64,000 bases of DNA from an uncultured Serinicoccus sp. (GCF_947487915.1 NZ_CANKYH010000012.1:18211-82210); one strand, 5' to 3'. Shown: positions 19,396 to 29,110, numbered from the stretch's first letter. The notes: generated by a model from the letters alone, not told the origin. A program made the numbers and translations.

Positions 19396-20037
19396 GTGAT
19401 CCCCCTCGTGCTCGCCTCCGCCTCCCCTGCCCGTCTCACCACGCTCACCCGGGCGGGCGTGTCCCCCGAGGTCATCGTGTCCGGGGTGGACGAGGACGCG
19501 GCCCTGGCCGCCGCGCAGGAGCGGCACGGGGAGCTCGACGCTTCCGACGTCGCGCTGACCCTCGCCCGGGCCAAGGCCGAGCAGGTGAGCCGCGAGCACG
19601 GTGTCGACGCCCTCGTCCTGGGGTGCGACTCGGTGCTGGAGCTGGACGGGCAGGTCTTCGGCAAGCCGCACTCCTCGCAGGTCGCGGTGGAGCGCTGGCA
19701 GACCATGCGCGGCCGGTCGGGAACGCTGCACACCGGCCACTGGCTCGTCGACGACCGCGAGGACGCGGCCGACTCCCCCGGCACCGGCGCCACGCTGGGC
19801 GCGACCGCGTCCACCGTCGTGCACTTCGCGGATCTGACCGACGCCGAGATCGCCCACTACGTCGGCACCGGCGAGCCGCTGCAGGTCGCCGGCGGGTTCA
19901 CCGTCGACGGCCTCGGCGGTCCCTACGTGCGAGGCATCGAGGGCGACTACCACGCGGTGGTCGGCGTCAGCCTGCCGCTGCTGCGCGAGCTGCTGGACCA
20001 GCTGGGCGTCGCCTGGCACGAGCTGCTGGACCGCTGA
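19396..20037 (+). CDS. maf: Maf-like nucleotide pyrophosphatase
   Basis: 213 residues from a GTG at 19396, placed directly before IPLVLASASPARLTTL, the invariant Maf N-terminus. GCDSVLELDGQVFGKP carries the catalytic Asp and Lys, followed by MRGRSGTLHTGHWL and, near the C-terminus, VDGLGGPYVRGIEGDYHAVVGVSLPLL. Maf proteins hydrolyse non-canonical or canonical nucleoside triphosphates to monophosphates and have been linked to division arrest. No ribosome site is strong. Convergent with the paa operon. Confidence 0.92.
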   Translation: MIPLVLASASPARLTTLTRAGVSPEVIVSGVDEDAALAAAQERHGELDASDVALTLARAKAEQVSREHGVDALVLGCDSVLELDGQVFGKPHSSQVAVERWQTMRGRSGTLHTGHWLVDDREDAADSPGTGATLGATASTVVHFADLTDAEIAHYVGTGEPLQVAGGFTVDGLGGPYVRGIEGDYHAVVGVSLPLLRELLDQLGVAWHELLDR

Positions 20038-20042
20038 GGCCC

Positions 20043-20061
20043 CTCCGGGGACTCACCGGAG
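20043..20061. terminator. Short hairpin between convergent maf and paaE
   Basis: CTCCGG and CCGGAG flank a 7-base loop just after the maf stop. There is no U-run, as usual in high-GC actinobacteria, so its role as terminator for maf is plausible but weak. Confidence 0.4.
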
Positions 20062-20122
20062 TCGGCCCCTGGGGCCCTCGCTCCAGGCGTGGCGGTGCGA
20101 CAGCACCGGCGCCGGCCCGCCC

Positions 20123-21250
20123 TCAGGCGTCGTAGTCGATGGTGACCTTCTCGGTCACCGGGTGCGACTGGCACATGAGGCGGTAGCCGCGCTCGACCTC
20201 GTCGGGCTCCAGGGCGTAGTTGCGGTCCATCCGGACCTCGCCGTCGACGACCTTGGCGCGGCAGGTGCCGCACACGCCGCCGGTGCAGGAGAAGGGAGCG
20301 TCCGGACGCTCCCGCAGGGTCGCCGCCAGGATGGTCTCGGCGGCACTGGCCATCGGCACGGTGGTGGTGCGCCCGTCGAGCGTGACGGTGGCGACCGCCT
20401 CGGGAGGGGCGCCTGGGTCGCGGGGCGTCGCGTCCTCGTCCGGGGTGGTGACCGGCGCACCGTCGCTGTCGACGTGGAAGATCTCGTGGTGCACGTGCTC
20501 GGGGTCCACCCCGCGACCCGCCAGCACCTCCTGCACCGTCTCCACCATCCCGAACGGCCCGCAGAGGTACCACTCGTCCACCTGGTCCTCGGGGATGAAG
20601 GTGGCCAGGAGCTGCTCGACCTTGTCGCGGTCGATGCGGCCGGTGAGCAGCTCGGCGTCCTGCGGCTCGCGGGAGAGCACGTTGAGCAGGGTGAACCGCT
20701 GCGGGAAGCGGTTCTTGAGGTCCATGAGCTCCTCCAGGAACATCACCGAGTCGGTCCGCCGGTTGCCGAAGACGAGGGTCACCCGGGAGTCCGGCTCCTC
20801 CTCCAGCGCGGTCGTGAGCAGGGAGAGCACCGGGGTGATCCCGGACCCGGCGGCGATGCCCACGTGGTGCCTGGCGGCGGTCGGCTGGGTCGGGCACACG
20901 AAGGACCCCATGGGCGTCATGACCTGCAGCGTGTCTCCGGGCTGCACCTGCTCGTTGAGCCAGCCGGACATCAGACCCCCGGGGACCGTCGCGGCGGCCA
21001 CCCGGACCTCACCGGTCTCCCGGGACCGGCCGCGGGAGATGCAGCAGGAGTAGGAGCGGCGGACGTCCTGGCCCTCGATCGTGGCCCGCACCGTGAGGTG
21101 CTGACCGGGCTCGAAGGCGAACTCCTCGCGCAGGTCCTCGGGGACCGCGAAGCTCAGGGCGATCGCCTCGTCGGTCAGGCGGTCCACCCGGCTCACCGTG
21201 AGGTCGTGGAACCTCGCGCGGCGCCGCGTCGGCTGCTGGATCAGGCTCAT
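20123..21250 (-). CDS. paaE: Phenylacetyl-CoA epoxidase reductase subunit
   Basis: 375 residues. It passes electrons from NADPH through FAD and a [2Fe-2S] centre to the diiron epoxidase. The FNR-type flavin domain has RRSYSCCISRG, the NAD(P) domain has AAGSGITPVLSLLTTAL and YLCGPFGMVETVQEVL, and a C-terminal plant-type ferredoxin domain has FSCTGGVCGTCRAKVVDG and a last cluster Cys in RLMCQSHP. It is the last gene of the paaABCDE operon; a 67-bp gap with two hairpins separates it from paaD, unlike the overlapping junctions upstream. Confidence 0.95.
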   Translation of the reverse strand: MSLIQQPTRRRARFHDLTVSRVDRLTDEAIALSFAVPEDLREEFAFEPGQHLTVRATIEGQDVRRSYSCCISRGRSRETGEVRVAAATVPGGLMSGWLNEQVQPGDTLQVMTPMGSFVCPTQPTAARHHVGIAAGSGITPVLSLLTTALEEEPDSRVTLVFGNRRTDSVMFLEELMDLKNRFPQRFTLLNVLSREPQDAELLTGRIDRDKVEQLLATFIPEDQVDEWYLCGPFGMVETVQEVLAGRGVDPEHVHHEIFHVDSDGAPVTTPDEDATPRDPGAPPEAVATVTLDGRTTTVPMASAAETILAATLRERPDAPFSCTGGVCGTCRAKVVDGEVRMDRNYALEPDEVERGYRLMCQSHPVTEKVTIDYDA

Positions 21251-21265
21251 CGGTCTCCTCGGGGT

Positions 21266-21314
21266 CTGGGGCGGAGCCCCAGCTGCGGGGGGACCCGGGG
21301 GCGGAGCCCCCGGG
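21266..21314. repeat. Two GGAGC-loop hairpins between paaD and paaE
   Basis: Perfect stem-loops CTGGGG-CGGAG-CCCCAG (21266-21282) and CCCGGGGG-CGGAG-CCCCCGGG type (21294-21314) occupy most of this intergenic space. GC-stem hairpins of this kind recur in actinobacterial intergenic DNA. Inside an operon they may stabilise the upstream message or cause partial termination before paaE. Confidence 0.7.
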
Positions 21315-21317
21315 CGT

Positions 21318-21848
21318 CTAGATCGTCTTGAACTCGTCGAAGGGCTCCCGGCAGGTCCGGCACCGGCGCAGCGCCTTGCAGGCCGTGGACCCGAACCGGG
21401 CGACCTCCTCGGTGTCGTCGGACCCGCACTGCGGGCAGGTGACGACCCGCAGCTGGAGTCCGACGGGCACCGGCCCGGGAGGGGCGGCGTGCGCCCGCTC
21501 CCCGGTGGGTGGTGCTATCCCGAACCGACGCAACCTGGCCCTGCCCTGCTCGCTCATCCAGTCGGTCGTCCAGGCGGGCGAGAGCCGGGTCACGACCTCG
21601 ACCGGTATGCCGTGGGCCCGGCCGGCCTCGACGACCGCGTCGGCCATGGCGTGCATCGCCGGGCAGCCGGAGTAGGTGGGGGTGATGGTGACCCGCATCC
21701 CCGGATGCCCGTCGACGTCAGCCGTCTCGACCCGGCGGATGACCCCCAGGTCGTCGATGGTGATGACCGGGATCTCCGGGTCGGGGACGGCGCGCATGTC
21801 CTGCTCCACCCGGGCCACGAGGTCGGGGTCCAGCACGGCGGCCCTCAC
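21318..21848 (-). CDS. paaD: Phenylacetate-CoA oxygenase accessory protein PaaD
   Basis: 176 residues from a GTG at 21848 that overlaps the paaC stop. The N-terminal DUF59/MIP18-like domain has VPDPEIPVITIDDLGVIRRV and TPTYSGCPAMHAMA with the conserved Cys; the C-terminal part has paired cysteines VTCPQCGSDDTEEVARFGSTACKALRRCRTC forming a zinc ribbon. PaaD is needed for maturation of the epoxidase, probably iron-sulfur assembly of PaaE. It ends in FDEFKTI, the typical C-terminus. Confidence 0.94.
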   Translation of the reverse strand: MRAAVLDPDLVARVEQDMRAVPDPEIPVITIDDLGVIRRVETADVDGHPGMRVTITPTYSGCPAMHAMADAVVEAGRAHGIPVEVVTRLSPAWTTDWMSEQGRARLRRFGIAPPTGERAHAAPPGPVPVGLQLRVVTCPQCGSDDTEEVARFGSTACKALRRCRTCREPFDEFKTI

Positions 21849-22609
21849 CAGCTCGCACCGGGATGGCTGCGGTGGAGGTGCTGCATCTCGGCCAGCAGGT
21901 AGCCCATGACCTCGGAGTGCACACCCGCACGCCCGCCCCGGGCGTGCCAGCGAGGGGCGTCCGGCATGGCGAGCGTGGCCTGCTCCAGCACCCCGACGAC
22001 GTAGGCGTTGACCGCGTCCGTCAGGCTCGAGGGCAGCACGCCGACCCTGTGCTCGGCGGCCCAGCGCGCGGCGTCGTGGTCCTCGCCCAACTCCGCGACA
22101 TAGGGGTGCACCGCGACGAGAGCTGCCTGCATCCGGTCGTGGCTCTCCTGGGTGCCGTCCCCCAGGCGCAGCACCCACTGGGTCGCGTGGTCGCGGTGGT
22201 AGTCGACCTCCTTGACCGCCTTGGCGGCGACCCCCGCCAGGGTCTCGTCGGTCGAGGTGAGCACCGCGGTATACAGCTCGCGCTGGTAGGTCGAGAACCA
22301 CAGGAGCCGGGCCATCTCGTGGGCGAAGTCGCCGCGCGGCTGCTCGACGAGCTGGACGTTGCGGAACTCGCGCTCGTGCCGCAGCATCGCCAGGTCGTCC
22401 TCGTCGCGGACCGGGTCCGCTCCCTCGACCTCCCCGGCGTGGGTCAGCAGGGCCCGGGCCTGGCCGACGAGGTCGAGGGCCACGTTGCCGAGGGCCATGT
22501 CCTCTTCGATCTGCGGCGCGTGCGTGAGCCACTCACCGAGGCGCTGGGCGTAGATGAGCGCGTCGTCGCCCAGCCCGAGCAGGTAGTCGACGTGGTGCTG
22601 CTCGGTCAC
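21845..22609 (-). CDS. paaC: Phenylacetyl-CoA epoxidase structural subunit PaaC
   Basis: 254 residues. It forms a heterodimer with catalytic PaaA; the ferritin-like helical fold is retained without a functional diiron site. Conserved: LGDDALIYAQRLGEWLTHAPQIEEDMALGNVALD, NVQLVEQPRGDFA and AVKEVDYHRDHA. The GTG start is fixed by the GTGA overlap with paaB, and the end overlaps paaD, so translation across the operon is coupled. C-terminus MGYLLAEMQHLHRSHPGASW matches the family. Confidence 0.95.
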   Translation of the reverse strand: MTEQHHVDYLLGLGDDALIYAQRLGEWLTHAPQIEEDMALGNVALDLVGQARALLTHAGEVEGADPVRDEDDLAMLRHEREFRNVQLVEQPRGDFAHEMARLLWFSTYQRELYTAVLTSTDETLAGVAAKAVKEVDYHRDHATQWVLRLGDGTQESHDRMQAALVAVHPYVAELGEDHDAARWAAEHRVGVLPSSLTDAVNAYVVGVLEQATLAMPDAPRWHARGGRAGVHSEVMGYLLAEMQHLHRSHPGASW

Positions 22610-22893
22610 AGGTACTCCACATCCTCCGGCACGTCGTAGAACGTGGGGTGCCGGTAGACCTTGTCCGCCGCCGGGTCGAAGAAGCTGTCGCGCTCGTCCG
22701 GGCTCGACGCGGTGATGTCCTCGGAGGCCACCACCCAGATCGAGACACCCTCCTGACGCCGGGTGTAGAGGTCGCGCGCGTTGCGCAGCGCCATCTCCCG
22801 GTCGGGGGCGTGCAGCGAACCGGCGTGCACGTGCGACAGGCCGCGCTTGGCCCGCACGAACACCTCCCACAGCGGCCAGGTTCCGGAGGTCAC
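22606..22893 (-). CDS. paaB: Phenylacetyl-CoA epoxidase subunit PaaB
   Basis: 95 residues. [50 protein letters not shown] is almost the consensus of this small bridging subunit, which links PaaAC heterodimers. GTG start at 22893 overlaps the paaA stop; the end overlaps the paaC start. Confidence 0.95.
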   Translation of the reverse strand: MTSGTWPLWEVFVRAKRGLSHVHAGSLHAPDREMALRNARDLYTRRQEGVSIWVVASEDITASSPDERDSFFDPAADKVYRHPTFYDVPEDVEYL

Positions 22894-23939
22894 GCGACCG
22901 CCCCCTGCTCGTGCCGGGCGGCCTGCTTAGCGGCATACGCGTCCGCGGCCTCACGCACCCACGCGCCTTCGTCGTGGGCCTCGACCCGGGTGCGGATGCG
23001 CTGCTCGTTGCAGGGGCCGTCGCCCTTGAGGACACGCCAGAACTCGTCCCAGTCGATGGCGCCGAAGTCCCAGTGCCCGCGCTCCTCGTTCCAGGCCAGA
23101 TCCGGGTCGGGCAGGGTGATCCCGAGCTTCTGGGCCTGCGGAACGGTCATGTCGACGAACTTCTGCCGCAGGTCGTCGTTGGAGAAGCGCTTGATGCCCC
23201 ACGCCATGCTCTGCGCGGTGTGCCCGGTGCTCGCGTGCTCGCCGGTGTCCGGCGGGCCGAACATCTGCAGCGCCGGCCACCACCACCGGTTCGCCGCGTC
23301 CTGCGCCATGGCCTTCTGCTCCTTCGTCCCGCGGGCGAGCACCCAGAGGATCTCGAAGCCCTGGCGCTGGTGGAAGGACTCCTCCTTGCACACCCGGATC
23401 ATGGCCCGCGCGTAAGGGCCGTAGGAGCAGCGGCACAGCGGCACCTGGTTCATGATCGCCGCACCGTCCACGAGCCAGCCGATCGCGCCCGCGTCCGCCC
23501 ACGTCAGGGTGGGGTAGTTGAAGATCGAGGAGTACTTCTGCCGGCCCGAGTGCAGCTTGTCGAGCAGCTCGGAACGGTCCACGCCCAGGGTCTCGGCGGC
23601 GGAGTAGAGGTACAACCCGTGCCCGGCCTCGTCCTGCACCTTGGCCATGAGGATCGCCTTGCGGCGCAGCGAGGGCGCACGGGTGATCCAGTTGGCCTCC
23701 GGCTGCATACCGATGATCTCGGAGTGGGCGTGCTGGGCCATCTGGCGGATCAGCGTGGTGCGGTAGGCCTCCGGCATGGCGTCGCGCGGCTCGACCCGCT
23801 GGTCCTGCTCGATGAGACCGTCGAAGTACTCCGCGAGCGCGTCGGTGTAGTCCGGCGTCTCCGCGGCGTTGAGGGGGTGCGGGGGCGCGCCCGCCCGGGA
23901 GTCCGTGGCGCCGGGCTGGCCGAAGTCGTTGCCGTACAT
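22890..23939 (-). CDS. paaA: Phenylacetyl-CoA epoxidase catalytic subunit PaaA
   Basis: 349 residues. It epoxidises the ring of phenylacetyl-CoA using a carboxylate-bridged diiron centre. Ligand region residues are visible in [24 protein letters not shown] (E-x-x-H) and [16 protein letters not shown] (E-x-x-H), as in ferritin-like oxygenases. The ATG at 23939 is preferred because it precedes the conserved N-terminal region and the operator-like palindrome; the frame is open further upstream without similarity. First gene of the paaABCDE operon; ligase and lower-pathway genes are not in this window. Confidence 0.95.
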   Translation of the reverse strand: MYGNDFGQPGATDSRAGAPPHPLNAAETPDYTDALAEYFDGLIEQDQRVEPRDAMPEAYRTTLIRQMAQHAHSEIIGMQPEANWITRAPSLRRKAILMAKVQDEAGHGLYLYSAAETLGVDRSELLDKLHSGRQKYSSIFNYPTLTWADAGAIGWLVDGAAIMNQVPLCRCSYGPYARAMIRVCKEESFHQRQGFEILWVLARGTKEQKAMAQDAANRWWWPALQMFGPPDTGEHASTGHTAQSMAWGIKRFSNDDLRQKFVDMTVPQAQKLGITLPDPDLAWNEERGHWDFGAIDWDEFWRVLKGDGPCNEQRIRTRVEAHDEGAWVREAADAYAAKQAARHEQGAVA

Positions 23940-23965
23940 GGTCCCAGTGTGCCAGAGATGAGCTC

Positions 23966-23990
23966 CGTTGTATAACGCAACGCACGTCAA
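23966..23990. promoter_or_regulatory. Operator-like inverted repeat upstream of paaA
   Basis: CGTTG-TATAACG-CAACG at 23966-23982 (5-bp arms, 7-base spacer) lies 27 bp before the paaA start and in the 96-bp gap shared with the divergent GNAT gene. A TTGACG on the minus strand (23990-23985) lies only 10 bases from TATACA, too close for a standard promoter pair. TetR-type repressors (PaaR/PaaX classes) usually control paa operons from such palindromes; no regulator gene is in the window. Confidence 0.45.
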
Positions 23991-24035
23991 GTGACGGTGC
24001 GTCTGTAATACCGGGGCCGGTGCGAGACTGGTCGG

Positions 24036-24602
24036 GTGAGCCATCAGCACGAGCAGCCCCCCGCCGCCGACGCCAGCGTCCGTACCGCGCGCCCGAACGA
24101 CGCCCCGGCCGTGGGCCTGGTCCAGGCCTTCGTCTGGCAGCACGAGCTCGCCGACGTGCTGGACCAGGAGGTCCTGGACGCGCTGACCGGGCCACGCTTC
24201 GCGGCCGCCTGGCGCGCGTCGCTGGAGCACCCACCGACGCCACGGCACCGTCTTCTCGTGGCCTGCGCTGGCCCGCAGGTGACGGGCTACGTCGCGGTCG
24301 GCCCGGCCGACGACGAACCCGGCCTGCCGGAGGGGACCTGCGCGCTGCTCCTGGACGGCGGCGTGCACCCGGAGGCCCGGGCCGCCGGCCACGGCTCCCG
24401 CCTGCTCAACGCGGCCGTCGACACCCTCCGCGCCGCCCACGACCAGCTCGAGGGCGTCGCGACCTGGGTGCTCGCCGAGGCCGGCACCACGCGGGGGTTC
24501 CTGCAGGCGGCCGGGTTCGAGCCGGACGGGGCCTGGCGGGACCGGGTCGTCGGTGACGACGGACGCACCGTCCGCGAGGTGCGGCTGGTCGCGTGGACGT
24601 GA
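24036..24602 (+). CDS. GNAT-family acetyltransferase
   Basis: 188 residues from a GTG at 24036. [22 protein letters not shown] opens the fold; [22 protein letters not shown] contains the acetyl-CoA loop (R/A-x-x-G-x-G/S pattern), and [15 protein letters not shown] the last strands. It follows the paaA promoter region divergently. The YeiB-like gene starts 7 bp downstream, so the two likely form an operon. Substrate unknown. Confidence 0.83.
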   Translation: MSHQHEQPPAADASVRTARPNDAPAVGLVQAFVWQHELADVLDQEVLDALTGPRFAAAWRASLEHPPTPRHRLLVACAGPQVTGYVAVGPADDEPGLPEGTCALLLDGGVHPEARAAGHGSRLLNAAVDTLRAAHDQLEGVATWVLAEAGTTRGFLQAAGFEPDGAWRDRVVGDDGRTVREVRLVAWT

Positions 24603-24609
24603 GGCCCCG

Positions 24610-25794
24610 ATGACCACGTCACGGCGGCTGGTGGGGGTCGACCTGGCGCGCACCCTCGCGCTGCTGGGCATGTTCGCCGCGCACCTGGCCGTCCAGGAGG
24701 GCGGCGGCCCGGGCGGGGTCAGCTGGGTGTTCCAGCTCGTCGCCGGCCGCTCCTCGGCTCTCTTCGCGGTGCTGGCGGGCGTCGGCATCGCGCTGGCCGC
24801 ACCGATCGCCGCGGTCCGCGAGGACCCCCGCCTCCACCGGCGCCGGCTGCTCGTGCGCTCGGCGCTCATCGCGGCGATCGGCCTCGTCATCGGGATCCCG
24901 AGCTCGGGCATCGCCGTGATCCTCACCTACTACGGCGTGCTCTTCTGCTGCGCCCTGCCGGTCCTGCGGTGGCAGGCCCGGTCCCTGGCATGGCTGGCGC
25001 TCGGGTGGGGTCTGCTCAGCCCGGTGGTCAGCCTGCTGGTGCGACAGGTGCTCCCGGAGCCGACCCTCATGGTCCCGTCCCTGGCGTCCCTGCTCATCGC
25101 GCCGCTCCAGATGGTCGTCGAGCTGCTGGTCACCGGGTACTACCCGGTGCTGACCTGGGCCACCTACCTGTTCGCCGGACTGGCCGTGGGCAGGTGGGTG
25201 CAGGCGCGGGGCGGCGCCGACCGCACGGTCGTCGGCTCCCTCCTCGTCGGGGGCGCGGCCTCGGCCGCCCTGGCGCTCGGGGTCTCCGCCCTGGTGCTGC
25301 GCTCCCAGCAGGTGCGCAGCGCCCTGCTCGACAGCGTCGGCCTCGACGCCGGCTCGTGGGCCGTGCTCGACGCGGACCGTCGTACGGGGTTCTACGGCAC
25401 CCACCCCGAGGGGAGCGCGTGGTGGCTGGGCGTCTGGGCCCCGCACAGCGGCAGCGTCGTGGACCTCGTCCACACCACCGGCACCGCCCTGCTCGTCCTC
25501 GGCGGCTGCCTGGCTCTCGTCCGGCTCACGCGGCGCCTGCCCTGGTCGGTCCTCGCCGGCGCCGGGCGGACGACCCTCACCCTCTACGTCGCCCACGTGC
25601 TCATCCTGTCGACCCCGCTCGGGGACACCGGGCCGCTGGCCCGTGACACCACGACCGGTCTCGTGCTGCACAGCGTGCTGGCCCTCGTGGCCGGCGCCCT
25701 GATCGTGGCCACCGGACGTCGCGGCCCGCTCGAGAGGTTCCTGCACGAGACCACCCACGGCACCCCCGCCAGGTCGCCCTCCACCCGCTCCTGA
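24610..25794 (+). CDS. YeiB/DUF418-type polytopic membrane protein (acyltransferase-like)
   Basis: 394 residues with about ten membrane segments. [22 protein letters not shown] is the classical N-terminal motif of the heparan-alpha-glucosaminide acetyltransferase-like/DUF1624 superfamily; [19 protein letters not shown] follows, and the second half has [17 protein letters not shown] and a DUF418-type C-terminus. Members are thought to move acyl groups across the membrane; function here is unassigned. The start ATG at 24610 is 7 bp after the GNAT stop. The C-terminal 25 residues are hydrophilic. Confidence 0.85.
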   Translation: MTTSRRLVGVDLARTLALLGMFAAHLAVQEGGGPGGVSWVFQLVAGRSSALFAVLAGVGIALAAPIAAVREDPRLHRRRLLVRSALIAAIGLVIGIPSSGIAVILTYYGVLFCCALPVLRWQARSLAWLALGWGLLSPVVSLLVRQVLPEPTLMVPSLASLLIAPLQMVVELLVTGYYPVLTWATYLFAGLAVGRWVQARGGADRTVVGSLLVGGAASAALALGVSALVLRSQQVRSALLDSVGLDAGSWAVLDADRRTGFYGTHPEGSAWWLGVWAPHSGSVVDLVHTTGTALLVLGGCLALVRLTRRLPWSVLAGAGRTTLTLYVAHVLILSTPLGDTGPLARDTTTGLVLHSVLALVAGALIVATGRRGPLERFLHETTHGTPARSPSTRS

Positions 25795-25880
25795 GCAGCC
25801 CCCCCTCCCCCGGCGCCTCCCCCCGCGCTGCCTCGTCGGGCCGCACGGGACCGCTGCTCGCCGGTCGCCGCGCCACGCCC

Positions 25881-25940
25881 GTTCACCTGTCGTTCACTTC
25901 TGCGACGTCTTGGGGTACGCTAGGTGAACAAAAGATGAAC
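25881..25940. promoter_or_regulatory. Two opposed PHO-box-like 11-bp direct repeats with embedded -10
   Basis: On the plus strand GTTCACCTGTC (25881-25891) is followed immediately by GTTCACTTCTG (25892-25902). On the minus strand GTTCATCTTTT (25940-25930) is followed by GTTCACCTAGC (25929-25919). Both are pairs of 11-nt units starting GTTCAYY, the layout of PhoP/PHO boxes in Streptomyces. TACGCT at 25916-25921 fits a -10 hexamer for the small gene downstream, with the plus box overlapping the expected -35. A phosphate-type or related OmpR-class regulator is the natural candidate. Confidence 0.6.
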
Positions 25941-25977
25941 GGCATACCGTTCGACCGACCTGGAGGAGGTGGATCCC

Positions 25978-26130
25978 ATGGCGAGCGTTCGACCGCTGCG
26001 GACCGCGCGACCGACCCGGGCCCTCACGTGGGTCCCGGTGACGGACGCGTCCGGTCGCACCCGGATGGAGATGCGCTGGCACGTCGGCGCCCCGGCGCCG
26101 CAGATCCGGCGTCGCGCTCAGGTCGCCTGA
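25978..26130 (+). CDS. 50-residue conserved-looking small protein of unknown function
   Basis: ATG at 25978 preceded by GGAGGAGG at 25962-25969, one of the strongest ribosome sites in the window. The product is basic (12 Arg) with TWVPVTD, then a central TRMEMRWHV, and ends IRRRAQVA; there is no membrane segment, no Cys and no known domain. It is monocistronic: its own promoter with PHO-like boxes lies upstream and a 32-bp perfect palindromic terminator lies 30 bp downstream. The separate control elements and strong translation signals argue that it is real. I do not recognise its family and assign no function. Confidence 0.72.
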   Translation: MASVRPLRTARPTRALTWVPVTDASGRTRMEMRWHVGAPAPQIRRRAQVA

Positions 26131-26160
26131 CCCGAGGCGCGGAGCACGCCGCGACGACGC

Positions 26161-26192
26161 CGAAGGGCGGGCCCGATCGGGCCCGCCCTTCG
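26161..26192. terminator. 32-bp perfect palindrome, bidirectional terminator
   Basis: Two 16-base halves, beginning CGAAGGGCGGGCCCGA, are exact reverse complements, giving a 14-bp GC stem with a GATC loop. It sits between the convergent small gene and pnp and would work for both. Confidence 0.85.
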
Positions 26193-26221
26193 TCATGTCG
26201 CGGTGTGGTCCGCGCGTCTGC

Positions 26222-28702
26222 TCAGCCCTCGTCGGAGCCGTTCTCGCCACCCTCGGTGCCGGTGCCGTTGCTCCCGCGACCGCGGCCGCCACGACGACGG
26301 CGCTGACGGCGGGGCCGGTCGCCACCCTCCTGATCGGAGCCGGTCTCCTCCGACCCCGCGGCCTCGACCTCGGGCGCCTCCGGGACCTCGGTGGCGGCAC
26401 CGCTCTCCGGCGCCTCCAGGACCTCGGCCACCGGGGAGGGGGCGTCGACCGCCGGCTCGACGACCGGCGCAGCGCCCTCCGAAGCAGGGCCGGACGCGCC
26501 GCCCTGCTCACCGGCGACCACCGCGGCGAGCGACAGCTTGCCGCGCGGGTCGATCTCCTTGAGCTCCACCTGGACCTTCTGGCCCACGCCCATGACGTCC
26601 TCGACCGCGTCGATGCGCTTGCCGCCCACCAGCTTGCGGATCTCGGAGATGTGCAGCAGCCCGTCCTTGCCGGGCAGCAGGGAGATGAACGCCCCGAAGG
26701 TCGTGGTCTTGACCACGGTGCCCAGGAAGCGCTCGCCGATCTCCGGCATCTGCGGGTTGGCGATCGCGTTGACCGCCGCCCGCGCGGCCTCGGCCGACGG
26801 GCCGTCGGTCGCGCCGATGTAGACGGTGCCGTCGTCCTCGATGGAGATGTCGGCGCCGGTGTCCTCCTGGATCTGGTTGATCATCTTGCCCTTCGGGCCG
26901 ATGACCTCACCGATCTTGTCCACGGGCACGCGCACCGAGATGACGCGCGGCGCGTAGGGGCTCATCTCGTCCGGGGCGTCGATGGCCTCGGTCATGACGT
27001 CCAGGATGTGCATCCGGGCGTCCCGGGCCTGGGTGAGCGCGCCACCGAGCACGTCGGCGGGGATGCCGTCGAGCTTGGTGTCCAGCTGGATCGCGGTGAC
27101 GAACTCCCGCGTCCCGGCGACCTTGAAGTCCATGTCGCCGAAGGCGTCCTCCGCGCCGAGGATGTCGGTCAGCGCGGCATACCTCGTCTGGCCGTCGACC
27201 TCGGCCGAGACCAGGCCCATCGCGATGCCCGCGACGGGCGCGCGCAGCGGCACCCCGGCGTTGAGCAACGCCATGGTGGACGCGCACACCGAGCCCATGG
27301 AGGTCGAGCCGTTGGAGCTCAGGGCCTCGGAGACCTGACGGATGGCGTAGGGGAACTCCTCGCGGCTCGGCAGCACCGGCATCAGGGCGCGCTCGGCGAG
27401 CGCACCGTGCCCGATCTCGCGACGCTTGGGCGATCCGACGCGACCGGTCTCACCGGTCGAGTACGGCGGGAAGTTGTAGTTGTGCATGTAGCGCTTGCGG
27501 GTCACCGGCGAGAGGGTGTCCAGCTGCTGCTCCATCCGCAGCATGTTCAGCGTGGTGACACCCATGATCTGGGTCTCGCCGCGCTCGAAGATCGCCGAGC
27601 CGTGCGACCGCGGGATGACCTCGACCTCGGCCGAGAGTGCCCTGATGTCCTTGAGCCCACGACCGTCGATGCGGACCTCGTCGCGCAGGATGCGCTCGCG
27701 GATGAGCTTCTTCTGCACGGCGCGGTAGGCCGCCGAGAGCTCCTTCTCGCGGCCGGCGTAGGCGGCGTCGTCCCCGGCCAGCCGGGCCGTCATCGCGGCC
27801 TTGATCTCATCGATCCGGTCCTCGCGCTCGGCCTTGCCCGCGATCTGCAGCGCCGAGGCCAGGTCACCGCTGGTGGCCTCCTCGACGGCGGAGTAGGCGT
27901 CGTCGTCGTAGTCGAGGAAGCGCGGGAACTCCTGCACCTCCTTGGCTGCCTTGGCCGCCAGCTCGGCCTGCGCCTCGCACAGGGCCTTGATGAACTTCTT
28001 GGACTCCTCGAGCCCCTGGGCCACGACGTCCTCGGTCGGGGCCTGCTTGCCCTCGGACCTCACCAGGTCCCAGGTGGCCTCGGTGGACTCGGCCTCGACC
28101 ATCATGATGGCGACGTCGTCGCCGTCGACGACCCGACCGGCGACGACCATGTCGAAGGTCGAGCGCGCGGCGTCGGAGAAGTTCGGGAAGGCGACCCACT
28201 GGCCGTCGATGAGCGAGACGCGCACGCCACCGATCGGGCCGCTGAACGGCAGGCCCGAGATCTGGGTGGACAGGGACGCGGCGTTGATCGCCAGCACGTC
28301 GTACTGGTGGTCGGGGTTCAGCGAGAGGACGCTGATGACGACCTGCACCTCGTTGCGCAGGCCCTTGGCGAAGGTCGGGCGCAGCGGGCGGTCGATGAGG
28401 CGGCAGGTGAGGACCGCGTCGGTCGAGGGGCGACCCTCGCGACGGAAGAAGCTGCCCGGGATCTTGCCCAGCGCGTACATGCGCTCCTCGACGTCCACCG
28501 TCAGCGGGAAGAAGTCGAAGTGGTCCTTCGGGTGCTTGCCGGCCGTCGTGGTCGACAGCAGCATGGTGTCGTCGTCGAGGTAGGCGGTGACGGAGCCGCC
28601 GGCCTGCTTGGCCAGGCGCCCGGTCTCGAACCGGACGGTGCGGGTGCCGAAGCTGCCGTTGTCGATGGCGGCTTCGGCGAACGTGATCTCTGGACCCTCC
28701 AT
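26222..28702 (-). CDS. pnp: Polynucleotide phosphorylase
   Basis: 826 residues. 3'-5' phosphorolytic exoribonuclease and polymerase; a degradosome component. Two RNase PH domains (first: [21 protein letters not shown]; second: [14 protein letters not shown] [26 protein letters not shown]), then the KH domain ([25 protein letters not shown]) and S1 domain ([28 protein letters not shown]). The ATG at 28702 is preceded by AGGAGG at proper distance. The C-terminus after about residue 740 is a long low-complexity extension rich in Glu, Ala and Ser, ending in [13 protein letters not shown], typical of actinobacterial enzymes and probably an RNA-binding tail. Confidence 0.97.
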   Translation of the reverse strand: MEGPEITFAEAAIDNGSFGTRTVRFETGRLAKQAGGSVTAYLDDDTMLLSTTTAGKHPKDHFDFFPLTVDVEERMYALGKIPGSFFRREGRPSTDAVLTCRLIDRPLRPTFAKGLRNEVQVVISVLSLNPDHQYDVLAINAASLSTQISGLPFSGPIGGVRVSLIDGQWVAFPNFSDAARSTFDMVVAGRVVDGDDVAIMMVEAESTEATWDLVRSEGKQAPTEDVVAQGLEESKKFIKALCEAQAELAAKAAKEVQEFPRFLDYDDDAYSAVEEATSGDLASALQIAGKAEREDRIDEIKAAMTARLAGDDAAYAGREKELSAAYRAVQKKLIRERILRDEVRIDGRGLKDIRALSAEVEVIPRSHGSAIFERGETQIMGVTTLNMLRMEQQLDTLSPVTRKRYMHNYNFPPYSTGETGRVGSPKRREIGHGALAERALMPVLPSREEFPYAIRQVSEALSSNGSTSMGSVCASTMALLNAGVPLRAPVAGIAMGLVSAEVDGQTRYAALTDILGAEDAFGDMDFKVAGTREFVTAIQLDTKLDGIPADVLGGALTQARDARMHILDVMTEAIDAPDEMSPYAPRVISVRVPVDKIGEVIGPKGKMINQIQEDTGADISIEDDGTVYIGATDGPSAEAARAAVNAIANPQMPEIGERFLGTVVKTTTFGAFISLLPGKDGLLHISEIRKLVGGKRIDAVEDVMGVGQKVQVELKEIDPRGKLSLAAVVAGEQGGASGPASEGAAPVVEPAVDAPSPVAEVLEAPESGAATEVPEAPEVEAAGSEETGSDQEGGDRPRRQRRRRGGRGRGSNGTGTEGGENGSDEG

Positions 28703-28800
28703 GGGCCCTCCTTTTCTCTTCACTCTCAGCGCGAGGGGCATCGTCGTTGTGCCCGTCGGTCCTGCAGACGGGGGGCGCGGGTGGCGACCCCCCACGCACG

Positions 28801-28830
28801 GAGAGCGGTCCCCTCACGGGAACCGCTCTC
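28801..28830 (-). terminator. Hairpin between rpsO and pnp
   Basis: GAGAGCGGT and ACCGCTCTC flank a loop with a further 3-bp stem, 10 bp past the rpsO stop. The rpsO-pnp junction in many bacteria has such a structure that partly terminates and is an RNase III processing site for pnp autoregulation; that role is inferred here. Confidence 0.7.
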
Positions 28831-28840
28831 GGTGCGAAAC

Positions 28841-29110
28841 TCAGCGGCGCAGGCCGAGCCGCTTGATCAGCGACCGGTAGCGCTCGATGTCGATGTCCTC
28901 CAGGTAGCGCAGCAGGCGCTTGCGCTTGCCGACGAGGAGCAGCAGCCCGCGGCGGCTGTGGTGGTCGTGCTTGTGCTCGCGGGCGTGCTCGGTGAGCTCG
29001 CGGATGCGGGCGGTCAGCAGCGCGACCTGCACCTCCGGCGAGCCGGTGTCGCCCTCGGTCGTGGCGTACTCCTTGATGATGTCCTGCTTGGTGGCAGTCT
29101 CGATCGCCAT
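28841..29110 (-). CDS. rpsO: 30S ribosomal protein S15
   Basis: 89 residues. Binds 16S rRNA helices in the central domain and contacts 23S rRNA. Sequence is close to consensus: [54 protein letters not shown] and [16 protein letters not shown] at 29110 is preceded by AAGGAG at 8 bases; upstream in-frame codons give no family similarity. It stands before pnp on the same strand, the conserved bacterial order. The 128 bp upstream towards the topoisomerase gene must carry its promoter. Confidence 0.98.
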   Translation of the reverse strand: MAIETATKQDIIKEYATTEGDTGSPEVQVALLTARIRELTEHAREHKHDHHSRRGLLLLVGKRKRLLRYLEDIDIERYRSLIKRLGLRR

